This document shows, in pieces, positions 52,101-64,000 of a DNA stretch of 64,000 bases. The stretch is from Cinclus cinclus (Eukaryota > Chordata > Aves > Passeriformes > Cinclidae), in the NCBI RefSeq assembly GCF_963662255.1, contig NC_085052.1:9197807-9261806 (forward strand), written 5' to 3'. Made by a program: the position numbers and the translations under genes. Each line of letters starts with the position of its first letter. Position 1 is the first letter of the stretch. The notes under the pieces are model-generated. The model saw only the letters and a program-made list of their open reading frames with translations. It did no database searches and was not told the DNA's origin.

Positions 52101-52946
52101 TAATTAAGGCTAAGGTCCCTATTTGAATAAATGAATGACAATAGGGATATTTTTAAAAAGTCACATTGATTCCTTCAAAATCAATGTTTCACTGAGAAAG
52201 TTTATTAAAAAGAATGAAGTGATTCAGATAGGTTTTTCGTTCTTGGCAAATGCAATCTCTGTTCTTTCAGAAATCTAATTTTCTAGATTAGTGGCCTGTA
52301 TCTGATATTATAAATAAGTAAATTCTTATTGCTTCTATAATATAGCATGGAAAACAATGTAACCAACATGGATCTTTTTCTTGGGTCAGTGTTTCAGCAG
52401 TATTAATGTTTAACATATTGCAACTACACAATGCTTCTGAGAGCTGTGTTTTTATTTAGTTAGGGCTCTGACATTTTGGCTGAATAAAAGGATTTTTATT
52501 TACAAGATATGCCAACATAACCAGATAAGCCTTCTAACATTTCCACTTGTTTCTTTACAAAGCTGGTTGCAGGAAGTAGCAGCTTGATTAATAAAAGAGA
52601 AAATTAAATAGGAGAATTAAAACTGGAAGGAAATCAAAAGTTTTCTAGACAAAACTGGAATATTTTGCTTTTAATAAATGCAACTAGCCTTCATTTTGTA
52701 ACAGAGTAGTAAAGATAAATGTCTTCATAGAATAATCTACACATACAATATCAAGAGGTTCAAATGAATTAATGTATAGAAATGAACAAAGAATTTAGCC
52801 CTTTTGACTTTCACAGCATGCATACTGCACAAATGTCATTGACTCAGGAGGAAAGAGATCAGGTGAAAGGAAAATAGGACTGGACAGTATTTCAAGTGAT
52901 CAGTTTCTCCATTCCTGTGCCCTAGATCCAGATCAGCCTTAATCAA
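43151..52946. other. Unique noncoding DNA, no gene recognised
   Basis: Nearly 10 kb without a gene I can support. T-rich stretches occur near 45030-45090 and T19 lies at 49761-49779. A TTC-rich microsatellite-like patch is at 47689-47717. The segment 46500-46960 is slightly GC-richer with frames on both strands. The minus frames 51404-51610 and 51451-51681 overlap in two phases and match no family known to me. The run 51800-52750 is very AT-rich. Confidence 0.55.
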
Positions 52947-53400
52947 TCCTGACAAATGTCTGCCAAACCTGTTCTTAAAAACCTTCAGTGCTTCAGTGTT
53001 TTATATCAGATTTGCCAATTATTTCACCTCACTCTTTCTGGCTGCACCAAGACCCATTGTATTTTGTAAAGAGAATAGTCCTCCTCTTTATAAGTGCATT
53101 TTATGTATCTCAGGATTTACCATGTCCTTGTTCATGCTCAGTACCAGGGAGGGGGTTTAGCCTTTTATTCAGAGATTGTTCTTTCTAGGCCTGAAGTAAT
53201 TCTGTTGTTTTCCTGGCATCTTTCTAGTTCATCTGTGTTTTTAAGAAACTATCCCTTAAACTGAACAGCCTTCTTGGGCTGTAGCTCTTTAGTAGCAGAG
53301 TAGAAGAATTATTTCACACATTCTATTTAGACATCCTGGAATAAACTTAGAAAAATGCACTTTGCCTAAAATATCCTTTGGCTCATAGTACTAAAGCCAG
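52947..53400 (-). mobile_element. Ancient CR1 LINE fragment, antisense orientation
   Basis: On the plus strand the blocks AATCCTGACAAATGTCTGCC, AAACCTGTTCTTAAAAACCT, CATTTTATGTATCTCAGG...ACCATGTCC, TTTCTAGGCCTGAAGTAATT...GTTGTTTTCCTGG and GTAGCAGAGTAGAAGAATTA follow one another. This is the order of the reverse complement of old amniote CR1 3' regions: TCCTGACAGGTGT, TAACCTGTTCTTAAAAACCT, CTTTTATGTACTTGAAAAC...ATCATGTCC, TTTCTAGACC...GTTGCTCTTCTCTGG, GGAGTAGAGCGGAAGAATTA. The element is thus on the minus strand. It is heavily diverged and its coding frame is destroyed. The right edge is uncertain, and sequence to about 53470 may still belong to it. Confidence 0.8.
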
Positions 53401-56400
53401 TAAAGAGCATATAGAATAGAGAAAAAAATTCTGTGTGAACTGTGGGAGTGTTTCTGGTACAAAATTGATGAAATGTACTTTTCATACAGAGGCAAACAGA
53501 ATTTTTTCTGTGATTGATAGCTCAAACCACGTGCCTAACTTGAGATGACATTTCAATTTCTTTGCTGGTGATGGTTTTGTGTTTTTTTTCCAAAAAGGGA
53601 AAAGGTTTATTTTTCTGTTACTGCCAGATTTTTTAGTTAAATTTCCTCTTTTGCTGGTTGTGTTTTTTAGTGAAAGAAGAGAAAGGAAAAACTTTCTATT
53701 ATGAGATAACCTGTAACATCTAGCTGCTGAAGAAGATATTAAACTGGGCCTATAAACTGTTCAGTGAACAGGCTTTTTTTCTGTTTTCTAAAGGATAAAT
53801 TTTATCTGCCCCCTGAGTTTATGATGCTCTGAATTCACAGCGTTGCTGAGGCCAGCAAGTGTCCCATGCAGTGGCCCTGTCTGGTGTGCATTGTAGGGTC
53901 CATTCCTGTGCCCCACAATGGGTCAATATGAGCTAATTTCAAGATTTTCATATTCATGAGGCTCCTCAACCTTTCCACCTTTGCTATACTGCCTGCCTGC
54001 TCTGACAGCTGTTGCTGACAATGGACTAATTATCATCTTTAATATCCTCTTTTAAAAATGTTTTATAAAATACACTGGCCTAAATGTATTTTGCCCTTTA
54101 TTTTCTATATATATGTGGGGTCAGTTCTGGTCACTTAGAAATATTGACTTACTAATTGGTATTTGAATGTCCTGTGTGGAGATCTGTATTAACATTTAGC
54201 CCCTAACTGGAATATGTGCTTTAAAATGCTGAACACATTACAGAGACGTGTAGTTTAAACCAACTTCTGCTCATTATCATAAAATTAGCATTATTGAATG
54301 CAATGTAACTTTACTTTGGTCATGAACTGTATCCCAGTTTTGTAGTTCCCAGAAACTTAACATCTCTTCATTTGGTTGGAAATTCTGTTGGGAGTAAGAG
54401 ACCTTTTCAAGCATTGAATAGCACATTTTCATAGAAAGAAACCCCATTTTTCTCCACCTGTGGGTTAGATTCTGTTTTCTGCTCTTAATTTTCTTGCTTG
54501 CAGCATACTTAGCTTTCAGCCAAATTACTTTGTAAACATATCTCAGCAACCAGTAAGTAATATTAAAATTTAAAAAACTAATCCAAACCAAACTAACATA
54601 ATGCTCATAACTTTCACACCACTGCTTTAGTTTAACAATTAGAGATCATTCATCCAGGATTCAAACCAATTCATCTTCTTTACTGCTTGTCTTCACTCTG
54701 CCCAATTAATCTGTCCAAATTGTGTAAAAAAATCAGGATCCAGTCTAGGAACTGAAACTGTGTTGATTTAATCCTTGCCAAAGACACCTGATCACCTGAG
54801 GCTTAGCCCATCTCTGAACTTTAGTCATGGATATTCTGATGCCATGAAAAACTAGTTTAGAGCATGAGAAGGGTTGTGCTGAGCAGCACCAGTGTTCTAT
54901 GTCACATCCAGGCTCTGAGAGGGGATGTAGGTGGGTACCTAGGCATGGGGAAGTGGAAGACAAGCACATAAAATACTTCCCCTTAAGAATCTCCTCAGCT
55001 ATTTTCACATCAGGGGCTTTGGGGCCATTTCTGGGAATGCGATAATCCTCAATGCATTGCTTTTGCATTAGTTAATAAAATATCTCTGTTAGCTCAGCTG
55101 AAATTTGAACAACTACAGAACCCTTTAGTAGGGATGGCCACACATCTGCTACCCCAAGGTAGGTGCAGGGCTATAGAAAGTGTGGAGAATATTATGATGG
55201 TTGTCCTAAATTATAGTGTGAATTATGTGATGCTATGTAGCGTAAACATCCTATCCACAAAGCACTAAAAGAAGATTAGAGGAGTAAAAAGGATGCAGAT
55301 CGAAAACAAAGCCTTTAATTCATAAATATGTGCACAAATAGAGTGTGCAACAAGGTTACAAATGATGCATTTTTCTATTTTTTCTTATAACTCCCCAATG
55401 AGACATTTCATAAAATTCCTGTGCTGCTAGACACTGGAATTTGATGGAATTTGCGATGAGGATTACAAATATGTGTGGAGTTACCAAGTGATAACAACCT
55501 TGGCAGAAGATATTAAACCTTTTGATTTCAGGACCTGAACTAATGTCTTGCCCCCTCTGACTGGCTCCTTTCTCTGGTGTGGTGGAGGTGCTGTGACACA
55601 CAGGCAGCTTCTCACAGCTCCTTCAGAAGCACCAGCTGCCCTGGTGACCGCTGTGAGCCAATGAGAAATTCTTCTCCTCATTCTGTTACCCTCTATTTGG
55701 GCTCGAAACATTTTTCCCCAAATGTAGACTCTTTCAGTAATACTGCCTTTTAAAGATAATGTCGAAAGAGTTTTCAGATATGTGCATTTAAAAATTTAGC
55801 AAGTAAGCAGGTAAACTTAAAATGCCAAAACTTTTGCAGCTACTTTGCAATTTTTCAGTATTTGGGCAGAAGATATTTCTCCTTTAACTCTACAATGAGA
55901 AACAGATTTTGTGGCTATGAAAAACCAATGTAAAGAATCCATTTTTTTCAGGTCCTGATACATAATGTGTACTGCTATGTAACAATTTGAAAAACCTATT
56001 TAAAGAATACAGGCTTACTATTCCTATTAGTACCTTCCTGCACTTTTCAAAATTTAATTTGTTGCTCTATTACTAAAAATATTTTCCAAGCAACGGTAGA
56101 GGAAAATCCTCTTAAACACTGGATCTCAGTTTTACTAATTTCATTAGTGCACGACATTTTAAATGCAGAGGACAAAACATGTGGTACCTCTCTAATGATA
56201 AGTAGCATTATACAAGTTTTTCTTTATTTTAGTCATAGTTCTTTGTGTGGTTTCCAGCTGAGAGGGAGAAACTACCTGCTGTATGGCACACTGAACATGT
56301 TCCTGGTAAATAGGAATCTGTTGCCTTACAATAAGGTAAAGGAGAACTAGAAATACATGAAGACGAGCTGGGATTTTTGAGAGAGAAACCAGACATTCCC

Positions 56401-59400
56401 ACCCACAGAACCTCTTAGGTAGGGGTAGTGTTGACTTCTATTGTAAGGAAAAATAAAGCCACATTCTGATATGATGTAAATCAGCCTAAATATGAAGTTA
56501 AGGAAATATGCACATCTGAAAAACAGATCTGAATATGGGTTTTTTCATGTAAGTAAATACTTAGGCTAAGACTTGGAGATTGAAAACATGTATTCACCTT
56601 AGTTCTGAACATTATCCAGTAGCTGATCCTTTTAATCATGTTAGAGAAAGACATATGAAGTTTAACCATACCATTTGTGCTCATTGGGTGTGCAATGTAC
56701 AGGAACATTATTGCTTTGTCTCCACTGGCAATTAATGCAAATAATTTTGACATCTTAAAGATACTGTAATTTGAGCAATTAAAACCTTACTGCCAGTGCA
56801 ATCCTGTGATAAATAAAGTGAAATATCATTACAAGCTAAATTTTATGCAATTTTTTCATATTTAAGAGAATGTCTTATAGTTTTGACAGGAAAGGCCTTT
56901 ACTAATAGCCCAGGGAGCAGATCCCACAAAACCCATCATAACATCAAAGCTATCATTAGACACAAAAATGTCTGCATGCACGGAGCATCTGCTCAACTGG
57001 CAGAAATCTGCTCATTGTCTCTCCATTTCAGAACAAGCAGAAGGGAGAATGAGATTTCCTGAATCACTGATTCAATTAAAATTTTCAGGAGCCTTAAAAG
57101 GTGCTTTCTCCCTTCCCTGGTTCTATCTTTTATTTCCTTTGACAGAGCGCAGAAGACAGTTTATACTTCAACCAAAGAAAATAGCCTTCAATTTCAGGGG
57201 CCAGGAAACTGCCAGGTAGATCCTCAGCATTTTGTTGGTTCCGTATTTCATTCTTTGGACACATGAACACAGGCAGAAAACACAAATCTGTGCAAGTGGA
57301 TTAGAAGGATGATTGCTTGGTGATGCATTTAAATTGTCAAGATAGAAGTACCTTTAGCTCACCTGGAAAATGGATTGTAGCTACAGACAAGGATTAGGCT
57401 AGACTTCAATATGAATTCAACCCTCCAACTCCTAGGATGTTCAAAATTAGCCAGTTTCAGATTGAGATAATCTGAAAAGAAAAGCAGGAAAGTATTTTAG
57501 AGAGCATATTTAAAAGCATATTTAGCATTTGAAAGCGTATTTAGAGAGTAAAGCTAAACTGCAAAAAGACTCCCCTGAAAGTTTATGACCAATGCTTGTT
57601 TGTCTAGTGAGCAATTTCTCTGTCATTTTGTAACATTAATCCCAGAACATGAGGGTCTAGCCATTAGCCATTTATAGATTAGCAACTGAAGAGAGCTCTT
57701 GGACTTTTCAATGTGAGCTAGCAAAGTAGAAATAACAAAAAATCAAAGCATATAGCTGCTGCCAAAATGAATCCATTATCTTGTCATATTTACCCTTTTA
57801 ATAGGGTACACTGAGCAGGTCACACTGTGAAGTAAGAAACTACAAGTTGAAGGCACCAATTTATAGTCCAGTGGTTTTCATCGAATGTTTCCATTTCTAA
57901 AATGTGATAACCAGAGAACATAAGGACAGCCATACTTGAGGCAATTTCCTGTGATGCTGTGTGCTTTGAGACTATTCTGCTGCATCTCCATTATGAACAG
58001 GGTCCCTGAGCCCATTAGTCTCTGGATTTCCATAGGATAATTGTCACATTCCAGTTGTCTAAATCAGCTATTTAAGCATCTTTGATTGACTGCAAGTAGC
58101 AGTGGGTATCTTTCCTGGTGCATAGATATCCAGCAGCCAAATCCCCAGTCTAGGGGGAAAAGCAGACACATGGCTAAGTGTTTTGTTGGATGGGGGCCAT
58201 AAGTGAGAATTAAAAAATGGTGTTCTGTTTCTCCCTTTGGTGAGAATCCTACATAGCACAGGCGATGCTTTTCAAAAATGAATCTCTGAGTCCCATCATG
58301 GATTAAAAGATGTAATTCATTTGCAAAAAAAGTATATAGATGTTTATACCTGTGCGAGAACGGAAGTGGGGAAAGTAATGCACAATGTTAAAAAAAGAAA
58401 GCAAACAAGTTAATGAGGTCCAAGGGTGTAATTGTTGAGAAAATCCAACATCGTGTATGTGTTCTACATTACACAAAAAAATTGCTAAATGGATTCAGTA
58501 TTTGATTAGTGGGTGTGGAAAAATGTCATGGTCTGAAGCTAGTAATGTAGCCTAACTTCTGATTGCACTCAAAGAAGATGTGACAGTGAGGGCTGGGAAA
58601 AAACAGAGTCTCATTTATATCTGATTTCACACCCATGCAGATCAGCTGGCTCTGTCGATGTAACTTGCTTGTGCTGCCATAGTCAAGCTCCAAGGCTTGA
58701 AAATACAATTTATTCATATTTCAGTAGGTAGATCCAGATGTATTTTTCAAGGACCCAAAACTGGGAGCTATTTTCCTCAGAACAAAAATGTGTTTATGTT
58801 GCAGAATGCCAGACAGCACACAGCAGTGGTTTCAAACCTGTGGGCAAAGGAATCCACGCAGCACAGCTGAGAAAAGCCTACTGTTAGTAGAGTAAATTTG
58901 CTCTCAGGGGGCTGGGAGTGCATCTCTGTTGGAAGATTTTAGAACTTTACAAGTCAGGAAAGACTGAAAACTGCTTGTTAGAGTCAATCAGTTAGCTTAG
59001 AAACCAGAGGCAATCTACCTCTGCGTGACTACATAGAGCTTTGTTTTGTGCCATCTCTTTCAGGAATATAAAGAATACTGGCAGGAACTAGATTATTTGA
59101 AAATAGCCTATAAGTAGAGACAATTCCACTTAAGATACTTACAAAAAGCTAATGCAGAGCTAAAGGGGAATTTGTGCTACTTAGGGTTAGAGAAATCACA
59201 TTTCCAATGTGTAAAAATTGTCATGGTTTCTTTTAGTTTTTAATGAAGCAGTGATAATTACCATGTGTGGAGAATTTTCCCACTTTTACTTTTCAGAACA
59301 ATGCTCAGATTTCCTAGGGCTCTGAAGTCTCAATCTTTTTCCTCCCTAAATAATTCTGTAAAATTCTTACATTTGAACTGCGGGTTAGTTATTATTTATT

Positions 59401-59986
59401 GGATCCTTTCAGGAGCCAAGGCTGGCAGAACAAGTGCACAGTACATTTGAAAACAAGGCAGAAAAAGGAGGTTATGGAGGAATGCAGTAACTTTCCTCAA
59501 CATCTCAAAAAAGGTTGCTGCTAGAGGTGAGGTTAGCAGAAAATCCTGGTGCTCCAGGTGAGTCAGAACCCAGGGAGACATGCAAGGAAAGAGGAAAGGC
59601 TGGCTTTCCTCAGACTCCAAATTATGCAGCACCAGATACCTGCTGTACTTCACAGGAAATGATGGAAATTTGGAAATTTCACCCCTAGTATGAACCCCCC
59701 GGAGGTGCGAGTCCATGCATTATCTTGGAAATATTGCAAGTACTTTCTTTGTTTGGAACCTTACCTGCTTGTCTCCTGGTGTTTATGGAAAACAGGCTTT
59801 ATTGTGAAGGCTAGCAAACATGCCAAACTAATTCCCTCCAAAAAGCTTTCAATGAAAAAAATCCAAACAAAAACAAAAAAATAAACTCAACCCTTGGTCT
59901 ATAGACTATATCAAATCTCTAAACTACTGAAAATCAACTCGATCTTTTTTCTCATATCTAATCTTCTGTCTGGTCCTCCCATATTC
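53401..59986. other. Unique noncoding DNA, no gene recognised
   Basis: No gene is recognised. Imperfect tandem AGCATATTT/AGCGTATTT units lie near 57506-57545. Open frames at 54277-54591, 54745-55068, 55356-55601, 56481-56753 and 59396-59716 (minus) carry no recognisable domain. A CAGTGGTTTCAAACCTGTGG at 58824-58843 recalls hAT-type transposon ends but nothing supports it further along. A-rich sequence lies near 59855-59884. Confidence 0.55.
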
Positions 59987-60030
59987 TTTGTTTGTTTGTT
60001 TGTTTGTTTGTTTGTTTGTTTGTTTGTTTG
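59987..60030 (+). repeat. (TTTG)11 microsatellite
   Basis: Eleven uninterrupted TTTG units fill 44 bp and run into T6. The Phe/Val/Cys/Leu repeat in the plus frames 59894-60109 and 59988-60266, and the Lys/Gln/Thr/Asn repeat on the minus strand, come from this tract and are not genes. An uninterrupted array of this length is likely to vary in length between individuals. Confidence 0.97.
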
Positions 60031-63000
60031 TTTTTTCCTGTACTTTCCTTCTGTATCTGCTATCCCACCTGGGCTTTGCCCCAGAAACATCTCAGTGTGT
60101 TTGCAGTAGTCCCAAGCAAGAGGTACCTGTGTGGTACCTGTGGGTGGCTTTGTCATGGACTACAGTGACACATTCAGATCTCTGGCCACTTGATGGAGCT
60201 GCTATGAAGAATGTGAAAGAGCAAAACTGCAGCCAAAGCAGAGGTCAGAACAAAGTGCTGGGCTGAGGCCACATTACACACTTCTCACAGGAATTCATGC
60301 CAAGCACTCAGGTGGTCAGGGAGTTAGGTGTAAAACAAGAGTGAGAGAAAGAAGATCTTGCTATTTTGGACAACTTGTGTTTGGGAAGGTAAATGGAAAA
60401 ATGTTGCTTTCATTTTGTTTTGTTTCAGTATCAGGATTTAAGATACACGAGATTGGAGTACTTAAATGAACACTGAACTGCTTGCAGAAGTGTGGTGAAA
60501 CGGAATTTAGCTGTCCATGCCAACAGGAATCTCACTGAACATCCTTGGTTTTGCCTGAGGAAACTGAAATCCTACACTGTGAGGAAAGAGAAGAAGAGAA
60601 TTTTGTAATTTAGTGCCCAAAATTATGGAAGTAGAGAAAGTCTAAATTGAAATTTTTCTTAATTATCAGAAATGGTCATTTTCAGAACACTAAAAGAAAG
60701 GAAGATTATGGAGGGAGCATAAACTCTGTTATATGTTCTTTCTGAGATTGTCTTTTAAAATTTCAAAAATTATATTTTTTTGAAAGGAATTCTATTTTTT
60801 TAGCAAATAAAAGAAAAATTGAATATTTCTTCAACACACACTTTCTAGACTTATCTATTTTCCATAATTTTTAGAATGATCAGCCTGGGGGACAGGAGAC
60901 AGTCACTGGGAAACATGGTAGGAGGTGGAGCTGTTTTCATTATTCCTGTTTTTTTTGCAATTGGAGAGGGTTTATTTTTCTTTATACAGTTCACCTGGTT
61001 GGATTGAATCCTACAGAACACTTTATATTCCACCCTCCAGGAGGGCACAAGGATCCATAAGAGAGCGTGACCATGACTAAAGTCATGCAGCAGCTGGGAT
61101 AGCTGGATTGGATTAAGATTTGTGAGTGGGTTAGGTTTGTTTTTCTGGGGGCAGCTGTCTAAAAAATAAATGAAAATATTTCATGTGGTTAGAAAATATG
61201 GTAAAATAATAGACACAATAAAAACAATATACATATATATATGTATGATTCTTTATTTCTGTAAATTTTCCATTGGAATATTTACCAAGGTCCTCAACTC
61301 TCATTTGAATTCATATGAAAATTAATAGAAAATAGTGCTGTGATTTGACATAATTAGGTCATCTCCTGGTCATCTTCCTGGGGAAGAAGCCTGTGCTGAC
61401 TTACCCTTAGGACTGAGTCCTCTGAGGACAGTTGCTATGGGGAAACATGTTTCTTATCCATGCTGCCCACATTCTGTGGATAAATGAGAGATTGCATGCA
61501 AAGCAGTTGTCAAGACACTTTACACGAAAGTCACTGTGTAAAACTTCTTACAGTTTTGCACTGCTTCACTGCAGGACATGCTTAATTAATACACCAGAGG
61601 GTCATTTATTCTTTCCAAAATATGAGCCCTTCAGTGTCACTGAAAGCTCTGACTTTGTGGAAATGTGAGTTACATCAGTGAAAGCTGCCTGAGGCTGCAT
61701 TTAACCTTGTGCACTGAAGCTGAAAAGTAATTAATAAATACTCTCAAGTGTTATGTTTTTCCCTCCCACCAACTCAACATCTTAATTACGAGGGAATAAG
61801 TACAGAGAAAATGGCTCTGTTTGTAGTTGTTCTGCCCTTCTTTGCAACCTTTCTTACCAAAAAATGCTTGTAGTCTCAGACTAAAATACCTTTAGTGATA
61901 TCACCAAAGTGACCTCAGACCTTATATGTGTGGGAATACTGTTTAAATTGCAAACTTTGAAAGGATTAGTTCTTTATCCAGTGCCAAGGATCCTGGTCCC
62001 AGATGGAGCCTTAGGCACTATGGTAAGAAAGACAATGATGGTAATAATAAAAACAAACCTACTATCTCCGTATGGTCCCTATCCAGACATCCTAAACTCT
62101 ACATGTGCTTCCATGCCTATTCAAAGGAGACAGCCCCAACTGCTTTCAGACATACAAGTGACATTGATAACAGGGAAACACTAGACATAAGAATTGGCAT
62201 GGAATAGTAATTTCAGTTTTGTCATTCCTATTGCAAGACAAAACAATATTCAAAGTTTAAATAAAAATTGACAAAATCATAATCATGGGGCAGAAAGTAG
62301 ATTTGCATGCGTCATGTACTCCCCTAACTCTTGAGAAATGCTGATACTTGTGGAAATGTAGAAAGCTGTAAGTAACCACAAATTGTAGAAGGGATTGGCA
62401 AAGGATCCCTTCAGTTTTGCAGCTGAGACCATGAGGTGTTGACCTGGTTCTGCAGGGTTCTTCCTACTCTTAATGAGGAGGGAAGTCAGTCCAGTAGCTC
62501 AAGGGTTGTTATTCAGTCTAATTAATTTAATGCTCTACTGATTGCCCATCATGACTTAGTTTGAAGAGATTTAGACAGCAGAGGAGGTCTGAGAGTGTTG
62601 CAGCTAGATAAAGATACTGCACTGTATGGGGAGGTCAAAGCTTGTGGTTGTAGATAAACTCTAGATTTGCTATCAGAATAAGAGAAGGAATAGGAGGAGA
62701 ATTCAATGAGAACACAAGCAGTGAAGGAAAAGTGAGAGAACAGGACAATGTGCTCCTGCTAGGATTGGCTTCATGAATTAGTTTCTAGATTTTATTCCAT
62801 TATTAGGTCACAACTGCTGAAAATATCTGATTGTGAAACAGCCTGTTGGAAAGGAAGGATACCTGAAACTGAGAAAGCCTGGTCCAGAACTAAAACTTGC
62901 AGATACGTGATCTTCAGTCTATGCCATTAAACTGACAATAATTTTGCAAATTTTTCCAGATAAATATGGTGGAAAACCCATTTGTGTTGCCAATATGAGG

Positions 63001-63794
63001 GGCAGGATTCTCCTGGCTATAAAAGGAGTGGAGAGAATTGGCTGAAGTGTAGTAGTTTATCATGTTATGTAAATTTGGACAAGTAAATCCTGACCTTGAT
63101 TTCTGAGATAGCAGAGATTATATGTGAGATGTCCAGGTTCCTAAACTTGGACTTTTATATGCTTGTTGTGTTTTTCATGCACTTAGGGGCTGACTTTGCT
63201 AACTTTTTCTCTGCCCCAGGCTAAGCTAGTGATCTCACGTAAAATAAAATCAGAGTTATTTTTGTGATCACCTGAGGCCAAAAAGCCAGATAATGTAAAA
63301 AACACTTCACTCAGCCAAGTACTTATAGGTTTTGCACTACAGCTACAGGATCAGACAGTGCTGATTTTCTGGCTTTGGTTCTCCTCTGCTGCATCCTCAT
63401 CACTTGCTTTCCTCACAAGCTTAATTCCGATGTAATCTTGGAAACAACCACATTTTACACTAGTGAATAAAGATGACATGCTGCCTTGTTTTTCCCTCAT
63501 CCTGTTTCCACCTTTCATTGATTTATTAAACCCCTGAGTTTGGATGACAAAACGTTTCATCACTCTTTTCTGAAGGGGCCTTTATCATAAGTAGATCATT
63601 GTTGATGTTGATTCATGCCTTCTCTGGAGAGCAGTGATTTTGGATTGTCTTATGTTATATTTCCTCTCCTCTTAGGCTATTCTGAAATAAACAGTTCTCA
63701 TGCCTAATTTTATTGACATGCTTGTGATGTGGTTTTGGGCTTGTTGTTACCCACCCCCCCCCCTTCCTTTCTGAATTGCTTTGTCATTTTGTGG
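60031..63794. other. Unique noncoding DNA, no gene recognised
   Basis: No gene is recognised. An 18-bp AT palindrome (ATACATATATATATGTAT) lies at 61229-61246. C10 lies at 63754-63763. Plus frames at 61432-61668 and 61909-62184 and the minus frame 63351-63563 have no known motif. The TATA-like site at 63018 is listed separately. Confidence 0.55.
63018..63026 (+). promoter_or_regulatory. Orphan TATA-box-like site
   Basis: TATAAAAGG with the GC-flanked context CTCCTGGC-TATAAAAGG-AGTGGAG fits a canonical TATA box well. I see no open frame of note and no CpG-rich start region downstream, so a promoter here is speculative. Confidence 0.12.
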
Positions 63795-64000
63795 ATGAGT
63801 GTTTGCTGAGGTATGAGTCACGGAAATGGAGCAGTATTAAGGTATCCTTTAGTGCTTTCAAACAGATCACACTTAATAGAACAATAATGCATTATGTTGG
63901 GTATTGTTCTGTGGGCTAATTACCTAACCAGATAATGCTGGGGGAGCAAACTTGTAGCAGACATTAATTATCGATGCATGGACTGGTAGCAGATGGCAGT
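63795..64000. promoter_or_regulatory. Possible conserved noncoding element, cut by the window end
   Basis: A repeat-free block with an AP-1-like TGAGTCA near 63814, GCTAATTACC near 63915, ATTAATTA at 63963-63970 and ATCGAT at 63970-63975 (ONECUT/CUX-type core), followed by ATGCATGG. The overlapping homeodomain and ONECUT cores are suggestive. The block probably continues past the window. Confidence 0.15.

Noticed and set aside
58824..58865. CAGTGGTTTCAAACCTGTGG resembling the terminal sequence of hAT-type DNA transposons
   Set aside because: Only about 20 bp match, with no matching inverted end and no 8-bp target duplication found nearby.
61229..61246. 18-bp AT palindrome ATACATATATATATGTAT
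   Set aside because: Alternating AT microsatellite sequence is palindromic by nature; nothing suggests a function.
1..64000. Searches by eye for CRISPR arrays, tRNA or rRNA genes, bacterial operons, phage genes and integrated DNA viruses
   Set aside because: None seen. No regularly spaced short repeats other than the minisatellite, no tRNA-like A/B boxes I could support, and no dense gene packing.

Overview
The window reads as nuclear DNA of a vertebrate, most probably a bird. It is AT-rich, CpG-poor, and has long stretches with no operon-like gene packing and no long open frames. The best lineage evidence is in the repeats. There is a solo LTR with the layout I know from avian endogenous retroviruses, and a short CR1 LINE 3' tip of the kind scattered through bird genomes. 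There are also two much older, decayed CR1 pieces. I identified these families from memory of consensus sequences, not from a database search.

I find no gene that I can name. The open frames (60 to about 195 codons) are about what chance gives in 64 kb of stop-poor AT-rich DNA, or they lie inside repeats. The sequence is best read as gene-desert or large-intron DNA. The main candidate for a real exon is a 282-bp minus-strand segment at 9053-9334. It has an in-phase 3' splice site, codon-like composition and one hydrophobic segment. Weaker candidates lie at 3479-3782, 18284-18616 and 40813-40882.

Layout from left to right: 1-6.7 kb is unique noncoding DNA with an A-rich tract near 2.1 kb. The solo LTR (minus orientation) is at 6739-7329, flanked by a 7-bp direct repeat. 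The candidate exon is near 9.1 kb and a CR1 tip is at 12.49 kb. A very regular minisatellite, 13 units of 34 bp, lies at 13365-13812. From 13.8 to 36.4 kb the DNA is mostly unique, with poly(T) tracts, a probable MIR-like SINE remnant at 25.15 kb, and AT-rich blocks holding homeodomain and POU-type motifs. An ancient sense-oriented CR1 is at 36.43-36.99 kb, followed by a perfect 12-bp inverted repeat at 37.19 kb. Unique DNA follows to 52.9 kb, then an ancient antisense CR1 at 52.95-53.40 kb. A (TTTG)11 microsatellite lies at 59.99 kb, and the window ends in a homeobox-motif-rich block.

I see no CRISPR array, tRNA, rRNA, bacterial or phage gene, or new multi-gene system. The items most worth checking are the candidate membrane-protein exon, the minisatellite whose three forward frames are all open, and the possible conserved noncoding blocks.
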